DNA of 37,210 nt from an uncultured Acinetobacter sp. GTDB taxonomy: Bacteria; Cyanobacteriota; Vampirovibrionia; Gastranaerophilales; Gastranaerophilaceae. The translations under genes and the position numbers were made by a program. The stretch is from contig CAMZGT010000014.1 of assembly GCA_947306495.1 (NCBI GenBank), positions 1-37,210 of the forward strand, in the 5' to 3' direction. Position 1 is the first letter of the stretch, and the number at the start of each line of letters is the position of its first letter. Positions 24,725 to 31,809 of this stretch are shown one piece after another. The notes under the pieces are model-generated. The model did not search any database. It worked only from the letters and a program-made list of their open reading frames with translations, and had not been told where the DNA came from.

Positions 24725-25729
24725 ATGACGAAAAAAAACAAGACGCCTATAAGTATTTTTACAGAGTCTGTAGGATTGTATTTTTCAAATTTCAAACAAT
24801 TTGTAAAGTATATGTCATTTCCTGTATTAGGGCAAATTATAGGATTAGCCTTAGTTTTTTTTATTTCATATTTTTATGTCCAGAGTCTGCCAAAACTTAT
24901 TGAAAAATATCCGAATCTAAATTCTCTAACTACACTTGTATGCGTTTCAATTTTAATTACACTTCCGGGTTTAGCGATATTTGTGAAGGCCTTTTGGGAG
25001 TATCTTGTAGCGTATGGTTCCGTGAATTCAATGCTTGATAATATGTTAAAATCAGGTAAGGTTTATGATTTCGAGGCTCATGCCCAAGTTGTAAAAAGGA
25101 GGGCTGCAAGCTTTGTTGGGATTTGGTTGTTAGTCGGTTTATTTTCTTTGATAGCAATATGTCCGTTGTTTTGGGTGATTTGCGGAATACTAACGGTATA
25201 TTTTGTGCTTATATTTCAAGTGTTTACATACGAACCTGAATTATCCCCCTTTGGTTGTGCAAAAAGAAGTTTTTTTATTATAAAGGGACATTTTGCATCT
25301 ACATTTCTGTTGATAGCTCTTGTAAGTGTGCTTACATATATTCTTATTCCGCAAATTTTTGTCAAGATATTTGAACATTATGGAATCAGTAATTTTCTTT
25401 CAAATACCATTTTACCGGTTGTAAATCTATTACCACAAATTGATTTTGAAAAGTTTTGCATAAACGGCATTTCTAATTTGGTAATTGCGCAATTTGTTAT
25501 ACAATCTGTTTTAGTGCAAATTATTGTTCAGTATACACTTCCGCTCAGAACAATATTATGGGCGATGTGGTACAAAGAACTTTCTTTAGCATTACAAAAT
25601 AAAGCTGCGGTGAAATCAAAAAATACAAGTAAACCAAGTGAAAAACTTATGAAAGAATCTCATAAAAAATACGGAAAAAAGAAATTGGACAGAAACATTA
25701 TCAGGCGTGCTACTGAGAAGGATGAGTAG
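24725..25729 (+). CDS. Multi-pass membrane protein of unknown function
   Basis: A 334-residue integral membrane protein with about six hydrophobic segments (roughly residues 33-52, 67-88, 128-165, 187-208, 255-285). The final about 60 residues are Lys-rich and cytoplasmic-looking (SKNTSKPSEKLMKESHKKYGKKKLDRN). The loop EPELSPFGCAKRSFFIIKGHFAS is similar in style to DUF975/GPDPase-type membrane domains, but I do not claim membership. The start is well supported by AAGGAGG. Its stop overlaps the convergent glycosyltransferase gene by 20 nt. Confidence 0.7.
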   Translation: MTKKNKTPISIFTESVGLYFSNFKQFVKYMSFPVLGQIIGLALVFFISYFYVQSLPKLIEKYPNLNSLTTLVCVSILITLPGLAIFVKAFWEYLVAYGSVNSMLDNMLKSGKVYDFEAHAQVVKRRAASFVGIWLLVGLFSLIAICPLFWVICGILTVYFVLIFQVFTYEPELSPFGCAKRSFFIIKGHFASTFLLIALVSVLTYILIPQIFVKIFEHYGISNFLSNTILPVVNLLPQIDFEKFCINGISNLVIAQFVIQSVLVQIIVQYTLPLRTILWAMWYKELSLALQNKAAVKSKNTSKPSEKLMKESHKKYGKKKLDRNIIRRATEKDE

Positions 25730-27299
25730 TTTTTTTCTTATATATTGATGCATTTAAACCATCTGTAATTTCTTCATCCAAGTTATATTCTTGTTGAATA
25801 TATTTAGTGATTTTGGTTGCGTAATCATACCCAAAACCGTAGAAGTAGTAATTTGAAGTATCATAATTTGTGATAATTATGTATTTAGGCGCAGTTCTTT
25901 TTAATCTTTCAATAATCAAGTCTTCTCCATATGTTTCAGTGTATAAAGGTATAAGTGAATAAAACTTGTTATCAGAAATTCTGTTTGTCATAAAGTTAGG
26001 GCACAACGATTCGGGAAGGATTAATATTGTATCATTTTCATTTGTATTTTTTATAATGTAGGAATTTATATTAGCTAACGTCTTACCATAGTAGTCGATT
26101 GAGTATACTATACCTCTCTCCGTTTTTATCGGAACATTTTTTTTAATTAGTTTTAAAGAATTGTTTATTCCGCATATAAGAGCTACGATAGTGATTACTG
26201 TAGTAAGAGATTTTCTGTATTGTGTAGAAGTAAGTATAAACGTTGATATTATTGCAAACGGAATATAAAAAATACCGTATGATTGTAAAGTTAGTGCAAA
26301 AAATACTTTTAAACTAACCATAATTGAGGCAAGGATTATAAAAAGTTCATTTTTGTTTAAAGTCTTATATCTGAATATCAAAATTAATGCAATAAGCGGA
26401 AATACATATACAAAAATTTCAGGTGAAGTTACAAAATATAGGAATATAAAACTAATGACGATACTAAATAGATTCTTCCAATAATATAAGAGAATGACCG
26501 GAACTATAAATTTAATAAAGTTTATTAAATATATAGGAATAATTTCAGGTCGAAAAATTATTCCGGTGACAGAATAAAACCATTCCAAAGTCTTTGCTGA
26601 TGCAACTTTTGAAATCAGGTTTAAAGATAATATTAGGTCAGATATATTTGCTCCTATTGCAAATAAAACTGCAAGCAAAATTAAAAATGGTACAGTAAAA
26701 GCTATGATATTTTTTAAATAATTTTCTTTTTTTGTGTGCCAAATCAAAATTGGTAAAAAGAAGATAAATTCAAATTTTGCACAAATTGCAAGTGCGCACA
26801 GCAAGTATGCAAAAGAGTACTTTTGTTTGAGAGTAAATAATATTGAGCTTAGGCAGAAAAGCAGACCATACAATATGCCGTACGAGTATGGAAAAAATGT
26901 ATTAAATACGTTTGGTGAAAGTACAGATGTACCAATAAATAACAAAGTTATACAAAATGATTCAGGTTTCTTTAAAAAGTAGGAAGATATAATGTATACA
27001 AGGTTTATTATTGTAATTGTTGACATTAGTCCAGAAAAATATAATACTTTCAGGTGGACTCCAAAAATAAGAAACAGTAATGAATTAAATAGGTATGCAA
27101 ATGGGGGATATATTACAAATATGTTTTTATATGGAACTTGTCCGTTTAGTATTTGTTCCGGAATGTATGCTTCACGAAAAGAATCTACAATAACATCTCC
27201 AAATCTTCCGTATCCCAAAATAAACAATACTACAACCAGTGAATTCAGTAGTATCAGCTGCCAATTATTTTTACATAAATTCCTTATCATAAAATTCAT
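25710..27299 (-). CDS. ArnT/PMT-like membrane glycosyltransferase
   Basis: A 529-residue membrane protein with about ten hydrophobic segments. The first periplasmic loop contains DSFREAYIPEQILNGQVPYKNIFVIYPPFAYL. The acidic residue in the first loop and the YPPFAYL pattern are features of the GT-C/dolichyl-phosphate-mannose type (GT39/GT83) enzymes. The C-terminal about 110 residues form a soluble domain. It probably glycosylates lipid or cell-surface acceptors using a polyprenyl-phosphate sugar. ATG 27299 is preferred; a TTG start at 27326 would only add nine residues and lies at the edge of the neighbouring regulatory element. Confidence 0.75.
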   Translation of the reverse strand: MNFMIRNLCKNNWQLILLNSLVVVLFILGYGRFGDVIVDSFREAYIPEQILNGQVPYKNIFVIYPPFAYLFNSLLFLIFGVHLKVLYFSGLMSTITIINLVYIISSYFLKKPESFCITLLFIGTSVLSPNVFNTFFPYSYGILYGLLFCLSSILFTLKQKYSFAYLLCALAICAKFEFIFFLPILIWHTKKENYLKNIIAFTVPFLILLAVLFAIGANISDLILSLNLISKVASAKTLEWFYSVTGIIFRPEIIPIYLINFIKFIVPVILLYYWKNLFSIVISFIFLYFVTSPEIFVYVFPLIALILIFRYKTLNKNELFIILASIMVSLKVFFALTLQSYGIFYIPFAIISTFILTSTQYRKSLTTVITIVALICGINNSLKLIKKNVPIKTERGIVYSIDYYGKTLANINSYIIKNTNENDTILILPESLCPNFMTNRISDNKFYSLIPLYTETYGEDLIIERLKRTAPKYIIITNYDTSNYYFYGFGYDYATKITKYIQQEYNLDEEITDGLNASIYKKKTTHPSQ

Positions 27300-27322
27300 C
27301 TTAACAAAGCTTAACAAATAAA

Positions 27323-27355
27323 GCAATTTTTGTAACTAAAAATACTTTATATATG
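27323..27355 (+). promoter_or_regulatory. Bipartite GCAATTTTT-N12-ACTTTATAT element, copy 3
   Basis: GCAATTTTT at 27323-27331, 12 nt, ACTTTATATATG at 27344-27355. The downstream ATG is at 27382. The element begins right at the 5' edge of the divergent glycosyltransferase gene. Confidence 0.65.
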
Positions 27356-27381
27356 TGTGTAGTGAATAAAGGTGTTTTAAT

Positions 27382-28011
27382 ATGGCGGTTAATCCATATA
27401 CATTAAATAACTTGTATGCTCAAGGAATTATAGATTATGTGCCTGCAGAACTGTTGATGCCGACTCCTGTAGGATCAATGCAGTCTATGACAAATCCTTA
27501 TCTTAATCTTGCAAAACAAGGTAATCTTTATCAACAACACGGTTCAGGTGACAGTTTCTCTTATACAGGCAATGTACCTGCTTATGCAGAGGTAAATGAA
27601 ATAGGCTCAAAATCTTCTTCAGGTATATTAAGTATGTTTGGAGATAAAAATATTGGTGTAAACAATTCACAGGGAGTTGTTTCTACATTCGGGCAAAATG
27701 GTATCGGATATGATAATCAAAATAATATAGCAAGTATGTATGGCGGTTTTGGTGATACAAGACAAAATATTTCGAATGGTTTTGGAAAAGCTCAAGCAAT
27801 ATATAATGGGACTCCGACTGTTCTTAAAGGATTAGCGGCAGGTGCTATAGGACTTTGGGCATTAGTTCATTGTTTTAAACGTAAAAAAGCTCCAAAAAAT
27901 TCAAAAAGCATTTTGGCTAAATTGAATCCTTTGAATTGGTTTAAAAAGGCTCCAAAACCTGAACCTGTAAAACAAAGCTTTTGGTCAAAACTTAATCCGT
28001 TAAAAAAATAA
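27382..28011 (+). CDS. Lineage-specific protein with 17-residue repeats and a basic tail
   Basis: A 209-residue protein I do not recognise. It has no N-terminal signal. Residues about 1-75 are Asn/Tyr/Gly-rich (MAVNPYTLNNLYAQG). Three tandem 17-residue units follow at about residues 78-128, each with a core like GILSMFG, GVVSTFG, NIASMYG. A short hydrophobic segment lies at about 152-166 (GLAAGAIGLWALVH). The tail is Lys/Pro-rich with two copies of an SxxxKLNPL motif. This could be a membrane-tethered structural protein. It is driven by the third bipartite element, with AAAGGTG as the ribosome binding site. Confidence 0.6.
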   Translation: MAVNPYTLNNLYAQGIIDYVPAELLMPTPVGSMQSMTNPYLNLAKQGNLYQQHGSGDSFSYTGNVPAYAEVNEIGSKSSSGILSMFGDKNIGVNNSQGVVSTFGQNGIGYDNQNNIASMYGGFGDTRQNISNGFGKAQAIYNGTPTVLKGLAAGAIGLWALVHCFKRKKAPKNSKSILAKLNPLNWFKKAPKPEPVKQSFWSKLNPLKK

Positions 28012-28061
28012 ATAATATTATATTAACCTTATTAAAATACCTTATTAATTTATTCAATTTC

Positions 28062-28090
28062 ACCCTTCTTGTTTACAAAGAAGGGTTTTT
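28062..28090 (+). terminator. Intrinsic terminator
   Basis: A perfect 9-bp stem (28062-28070 and 28078-28086) followed by T-rich sequence ends the transcript of the repeat protein. The next promoter begins 11 nt later. Confidence 0.85.
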
Positions 28091-28100
28091 ATTATTTCCG

Positions 28101-28118
28101 TGATAGAATAATTTTATG
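28101..28118 (+). promoter_or_regulatory. Leaderless promoter of the HAD gene
   Basis: TGA-TAGAAT (28101-28109) with ATG 28116 six nt downstream; no ribosome binding site. The string differs by one base from the start of rsmH (2294-2311). A terminator lies immediately upstream, so read-through expression is unlikely. Confidence 0.7.
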
Positions 28119-28910
28119 ATAAAACTTATTGCAACAGATATTGACGGGACAATACTTATTCCGGAGGGCAAATTTACACAGGGAGTAAAAGAGTGTATTA
28201 AAAAGCTTGATGAAATAGGTATAAAAGTTGTTTTAGTAACCGGAAGAATGAATGCTGCAGCTGAGCTAATAGCTAAAGAACTTAAACTAAGTACTCCTGT
28301 TGTTTCATATCAGGGCGGGTTAGTTAAATCGAGCGGTAAAACTTTGTATAAAAAGTATTTGACTTGTAAACAGGCGGAAAAAATAATTGAATGGGCAAAT
28401 TATGAAGGTATACATTTAAATTTGTATAATAATGATATTTTATACTCTGAGGAAGATTGCTATGAAATTCAGAGATACTGTAATAATCAGCATACAAAGT
28501 ATATTGTTAAACAGTTTTCTGAAATAAAAAAGGATAAAGTTAACAAAGTTCTTGCGATAGACTATAACGATCCCCAAAAAATAGATAAGTTTGAAAAAGA
28601 ATTGCCGAAAGTATTTCCGGAACTTTATATTGTTAAATCGACTCCTTACTTTCTTGAATTTTCCAATAAAGAGGCTTCCAAATATTGTGCTGTTAAATTT
28701 TTGCAAAAATATTGGAACCTAAAAGATGAAGAAATTTTAACTATAGGTGACCAAAATAATGACATTGCACTACTTCAAGCTGGCGGTATAAAAATTGCTA
28801 TGGGAAATGCAACGGAAGAACTGAAACAATACGCCGACTATGTAACAGATACTGTATTTAATGATGGGTTCGTAAAAGCAATGGAAAAATTCTGTTTTTC
28901 AAAACGATAA
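28116..28910 (+). CDS. Cof-type HAD hydrolase
   Basis: A 264-residue haloacid-dehalogenase phosphatase of the Cof/IIB class. Motif I is DIDGT with Asp8 and Asp10; motif II is VVLVTGR; motif III/IV is GDQNNDIALLQAGG. The large C2-type cap lies between roughly residues 85 and 190. Substrates in this family include sugar phosphates, pyridoxal phosphate and FMN; none can be chosen here. The stop codon lies within the T-tract of the convergent SRP RNA gene. Confidence 0.93.
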   Translation: MIKLIATDIDGTILIPEGKFTQGVKECIKKLDEIGIKVVLVTGRMNAAAELIAKELKLSTPVVSYQGGLVKSSGKTLYKKYLTCKQAEKIIEWANYEGIHLNLYNNDILYSEEDCYEIQRYCNNQHTKYIVKQFSEIKKDKVNKVLAIDYNDPQKIDKFEKELPKVFPELYIVKSTPYFLEFSNKEASKYCAVKFLQKYWNLKDEEILTIGDQNNDIALLQAGGIKIAMGNATEELKQYADYVTDTVFNDGFVKAMEKFCFSKR

Positions 28911-29173
28911 AAACCGTACCACTGCCTATCGAAATAAAGTAAAAAAGATTTTGCTTATACAACCTACTTCTTAAAACTATAACACCCGTAAGGGTTATCT
29001 TAGTGCTGCTATGTTTCCATCCTGACACGGTTCGATATCTTACGCCATTATATTCTAAGCTATCAACAATCCTATAAACATAGGCTATTTTACAATACTC
29101 CTCACAGCAGGCTCTGCACCTCGCATCATAGCGTTCGAGTCAAGAGATCCGCTAAGTCCCCGTGGAGTACGGC
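28909..29173 (-). ncRNA. ffs: SRP RNA (large bacterial type)
   Basis: Signal recognition particle RNA of about 265 nt, read on the minus strand. The SRP54-binding apex is a 19-nt hairpin at 29006-29024, minus strand CAGGAUG-GAAA-CAUAGCAG. It has the same size and CAGG...AGCAG flanks as the E. coli 4.5S apex, with a GAAA tetraloop closed by G-C. The two ends pair (CCGUAC with GUACGG) and a run of U follows. The length implies an Alu-domain-containing RNA like that of Bacillus rather than the short 4.5S. An extended -10 TGC-TAGAAT (29180-29188) places the 5' end near 29173. Confidence 0.9.
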
Positions 29174-29179
29174 AGTATG

Positions 29180-29188
29180 ATTCTAGCA
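29180..29188 (-). promoter_or_regulatory. Promoter of the SRP RNA
   Basis: TGC-TAGAAT on the minus strand, seven nt before the predicted RNA 5' end and 12 nt after the stop of the LD-carboxypeptidase gene. Confidence 0.7.
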
Positions 29189-29200
29189 TGCAAATTTTTC

Positions 29201-30058
29201 TTAATCAATAGTAAATCTGTCACCAGAAATTTTTGCCTTTACTCCAATTGGAAGAGTTATTTTATTTTCTCCGTGGGTAATAGAGTTTATTTGGATAATC
29301 GGCAAGAACAAATTTGAAGCCAGTTCTTCAAAATACTCATTTAACCAAACCTCATTATCAACACCCAAAAATTCGCCAAGAATTATTCCTTTACAGTTAT
29401 TAGAAAATTTTTCAATATTGATTAACTGCTGAAACATTTTATCAATTTTATAAACAGGTTCATTAATATCCTCAGTAAAGAATATAAAATCCTTGTCCGG
29501 AATAAAATCTAATCCGCATAAAGACACTAAAGTTGCCAAATTTCCACCCCACAAAATGCCATTAGCTGTACCATTATGCCAAACTTTATCGGCGGTGTAT
29601 TTAAAATGACTGTTATTGATACTATCGATAAATTTATTGATTGATTGTGTGTCAAACTTTGTAAAATCACCCTGAGCCATCGGGGAATGATAAGTTATGA
29701 CACCTGTTTTTTTGTAAATCATAGCTAGGAGTGCTGTAACATCAGAATATCCGCAAAACGGCTTTGGATTATTTTTAATCAAGTCATAATCAATAACATT
29801 AACAAGTCTGATGGCACCATATCCGCCTCGAGCGCAAAGAATTAATTTAATTTCCGAGTCTTGAAAGAAATTGTGCAGTTCATTAAGTTTACTACTATCA
29901 GAGCCTGCCAGATATCTATTTTTATCAAAAATATTTCCAGAGAGCTTAACTCTATAGTCTAGCGATTCGATATTAGATTTAGCCAACTCTATTTTATCTT
30001 TATCACAATCGCCTGACAGAGCGATTATCCCAATTGTGTCACCTTTTTTAATTTTCAT
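29201..30058 (-). CDS. LD-carboxypeptidase (S66 family)
   Basis: A 285-residue cytoplasmic serine peptidase of the LdcA/MccF family, which removes D-Ala from muropeptide tetrapeptides during wall recycling. Support: GDTIGIIALSG at the N-terminus, ARGGYGAIRL, the nucleophile motif GYSDVTAL with Ser105, the GTANGILWGGNLATL segment, the Glu in TEDINEPVYKIDKM, and a C-terminal His in THGENKITLPIG. A Cys flanks the nucleophile motif (FCGYSD). Start is ATG 30058; upstream TTG would lie over the promoter. There is no ribosome binding site, and an extended -10 lies 6 nt upstream. Confidence 0.93.
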   Translation of the reverse strand: MKIKKGDTIGIIALSGDCDKDKIELAKSNIESLDYRVKLSGNIFDKNRYLAGSDSSKLNELHNFFQDSEIKLILCARGGYGAIRLVNVIDYDLIKNNPKPFCGYSDVTALLAMIYKKTGVITYHSPMAQGDFTKFDTQSINKFIDSINNSHFKYTADKVWHNGTANGILWGGNLATLVSLCGLDFIPDKDFIFFTEDINEPVYKIDKMFQQLINIEKFSNNCKGIILGEFLGVDNEVWLNEYFEELASNLFLPIIQINSITHGENKITLPIGVKAKISGDRFTID

Positions 30059-30064
30059 ATACAA

Positions 30065-30073
30065 ATTTTACCA
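30065..30073 (-). promoter_or_regulatory. Leaderless promoter of the LD-carboxypeptidase gene
   Basis: TGG-TAAAAT on the minus strand, six nt before the ATG at 30058. Its -35 region reaches the edge of the inverted-repeat element at 30088. Confidence 0.65.
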
Positions 30074-30087
30074 CATATTTAAACATT

Positions 30088-30266
30088 AATGCATCAAAAT
30101 ATCTTTTTTTGTGCATTTATATGGTACTTCTTGTCTTCTTTTTGTTTCGGACGCAAAAGGAAGACAAGAAGTATCAAGAAAAGTAGGAAAACACCGGATT
30201 GAAAGTATAACCACTCACTAAACGACTCAAGTAGCAAAAGCACCCAAAAAGATATTTTGATGCATT
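30088..30266. mobile_element. MITE-like element with 21-bp terminal inverted repeats
   Basis: Left end (30088-30108, AATGCATCAAAATATC...) and right end (30246-30266) are exact inverted copies over 21 nt, with partial identity further in. Between them is a second inverted repeat of 22 nt (30123-30144 and 30154-30175; two G-T positions) around a 9-nt loop. There is no ORF. The total of about 179 bp fits a non-autonomous element or a folded RNA/DNA structure. A target duplication is not clear. Confidence 0.65.
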
Positions 30267-30319
30267 TAAAATTTTTCTAAATTTAAATGTAAATATTTGT
30301 AAATATTTTTAAGAAATAT

Positions 30320-30352
30320 GCAATTTTTATATTTTTGAATACTTTATATATA
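30320..30352 (+). promoter_or_regulatory. Bipartite GCAATTTTT-N12-ACTTTATAT element, copy 4
   Basis: GCAATTTTT at 30320-30328, 12 nt, ACTTTATATATA at 30341-30352. The in-frame ATG at 30352 overlaps this element, so translation most likely starts at ATG 30379. Confidence 0.65.
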
Positions 30353-30378
30353 TGTACAGAGAAAATAGGTATATTTAT

Positions 30379-30618
30379 ATGGACCCAATTAGCAAAATAG
30401 GATTATTTAAACCATTGACACCACTTCAAGGTACCGATGCTATAAAAGGTGGTTTATCAGCCCGTAAAGTTCAGCATACAGGTGGCGAGGAAGGAACAAA
30501 TCCTTTTGGTGCAATAAGCAGAATTAACGGAGAAGTTACTCCAACTTATGCCGCTCAAGACTCTACATACACAAACGGACTTGGACATTCTATACATAAA
30601 TTTATGGTTACTGGATAG
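30379..30618 (+). CDS. 79-residue lineage-specific protein
   Basis: A small soluble protein, MDPISKIGLFKPLTPLQGTD..., rich in Gly/Thr, with no cysteine, no membrane segment and no signal peptide. It is followed by a strong terminator, so it is a monocistronic unit driven by the fourth bipartite element. The radical SAM gene starts 166 nt downstream. Function unknown; I know no family. The reading frame is supported by an AGGT-like ribosome binding site, the promoter element and the terminator, which bracket it exactly. Confidence 0.65.
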   Translation: MDPISKIGLFKPLTPLQGTDAIKGGLSARKVQHTGGEEGTNPFGAISRINGEVTPTYAAQDSTYTNGLGHSIHKFMVTG

Positions 30619-30641
30619 AGAATAACAATATTAATAACAAC

Positions 30642-30671
30642 AAAAAAAGACCTTTCGAGGTCTTTTTTTTT
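30642..30671 (+). terminator. Intrinsic terminator
   Basis: A7-GACCT (30642-30653), loop TTCG, and AGGTC followed by a run of T. The UUCG loop and flanking A/T runs make a strong, possibly bidirectional, terminator for the 79-residue protein gene. Confidence 0.88.
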
Positions 30672-30784
30672 TGTTGTTGGTGAATTATCCATATAGGTGA
30701 TAGGATTTTCCCCTATTTAAGCTATTTTTTTCCTGCTATGACTTGAATATTATGTTTTAGTTACAAATCAAACAGGAGGATTTT

Positions 30785-31609
30785 ATGAGTATATGCACAG
30801 CACCGGTTTATAGATTGGAAGAACTTAACAACCTTTTTATAGATTTAACTTCAAAAAACTGCAATCAAAGATGTTCAAGTTGTTATATTGATTTTCCGCC
30901 AAACAGAAAGATTAAAGATTTTATTCCAATAGATATGATAAAAGAAGCTTTAAGTGATACAAAAAATGAAGATATATATTGCATTTATCTGACGGGCGCA
31001 GAACCTATGACGCATCCGGACTTTAATTCGATTTTGAGACTGTGCCTGAAAAGAAGCAATGTATGTATATGTACTAATGCCAGCTTTCTTAATGAAAAGA
31101 AAATTCGTTTTTTAAAGAAAGTAGAAGATGAAGGATCAACACAAATATTTTTTAAATTATCTCTTTGCCATTATGATGAACTTTTGAGTGACAAAGCAAG
31201 ATATAGAGGAAATTATCGTCAAACAATATCAGCCTTAAAGACGGCAGGCAGGTATAATTTTACTTCTGTACTTTCTATTCAAAACTGTTATAATTTACCC
31301 AAAAATGAACTCAAGGAGAATTTCAAAAGAATATTTGAAATAAATGAAATTTGTCATGCTGATTTGCAAATAAATGTTTCTTATCCTCTTGCTGATAATA
31401 TTAAAGAGATACAAAATGTCATTCACCCAGATTGCACCAAAGGAAGAATTCTGAACTCCAAAGGGGTTTATGCTTGCCCGTTCTTATCCGGTGATTATCG
31501 AGGCCGTGTCGGCAGTACATTCAAAAATTATTCAAAATCTGTGAGTGCTGAAACAGATTTTTGCACTGCTTGTTCAGCGAACGGTAACATGATGTTTGCA
31601 GTTGGCTAA
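30785..31609 (+). CDS. Radical SAM protein with Cys-rich C-terminus
   Basis: A 274-residue radical SAM enzyme. The cluster motif C-x3-C-x2-C reads NCNQRCSSCYID near residues 28-36. The glycine-rich strand is LTGAEPMTHPDF, and a CTNAS segment follows strand 3. The last about 50 residues hold a further cysteine set (YACPFLSGDYRGRVGSTF ... CTACSANG), which looks like a truncated SPASM/Twitch domain for an auxiliary cluster. Such enzymes often modify peptides or small molecules. ATG 30785 has a perfect AGGAGG ribosome binding site. Substrate unknown. Confidence 0.8.
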   Translation: MSICTAPVYRLEELNNLFIDLTSKNCNQRCSSCYIDFPPNRKIKDFIPIDMIKEALSDTKNEDIYCIYLTGAEPMTHPDFNSILRLCLKRSNVCICTNASFLNEKKIRFLKKVEDEGSTQIFFKLSLCHYDELLSDKARYRGNYRQTISALKTAGRYNFTSVLSIQNCYNLPKNELKENFKRIFEINEICHADLQINVSYPLADNIKEIQNVIHPDCTKGRILNSKGVYACPFLSGDYRGRVGSTFKNYSKSVSAETDFCTACSANGNMMFAVG

Positions 31610-31719
31610 TGACTAATTATATAACCATTATATAATCATATTTATAGGCAACAATGGCGAAAATATCGTTAACAATTGTAACATTATTCGTGTGAACTAA
31701 TACTATAGGATTAATTTTT

Positions 31720-31740
31720 TGATAGAATTGTGGTATAAAT
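31720..31740 (+). promoter_or_regulatory. Promoter region of the GH57 gene
   Basis: Two extended -10 candidates: TGA-TAGAAT (31720-31728) and TGG-TATAAA (31731-31739). The leader to ATG 31810 is about 60-70 nt and contains a 9-codon mini-ORF (31744) without clear significance. The 31610-31719 stretch holds nothing else I can name. Confidence 0.5.
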
Positions 31741-31809
31741 ATTATGTATAAGTATACATGTGGGAAACTGTAAATAAGTTGGCTCACGAACACGAGAATG
31801 GAGGCAGAA

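Noticed and set aside
30352-30378. Nine extra N-terminal codons of the 79-residue protein
   Set aside because: The ATG at 30352 overlaps the TATATA box of the bipartite element, so it is unlikely to be in the mRNA.
31744-31773. 9-codon mini-ORF in the GH57 leader as an attenuator peptide
   Set aside because: No ribosome binding site, no run of one codon and no alternative hairpins with a terminator.
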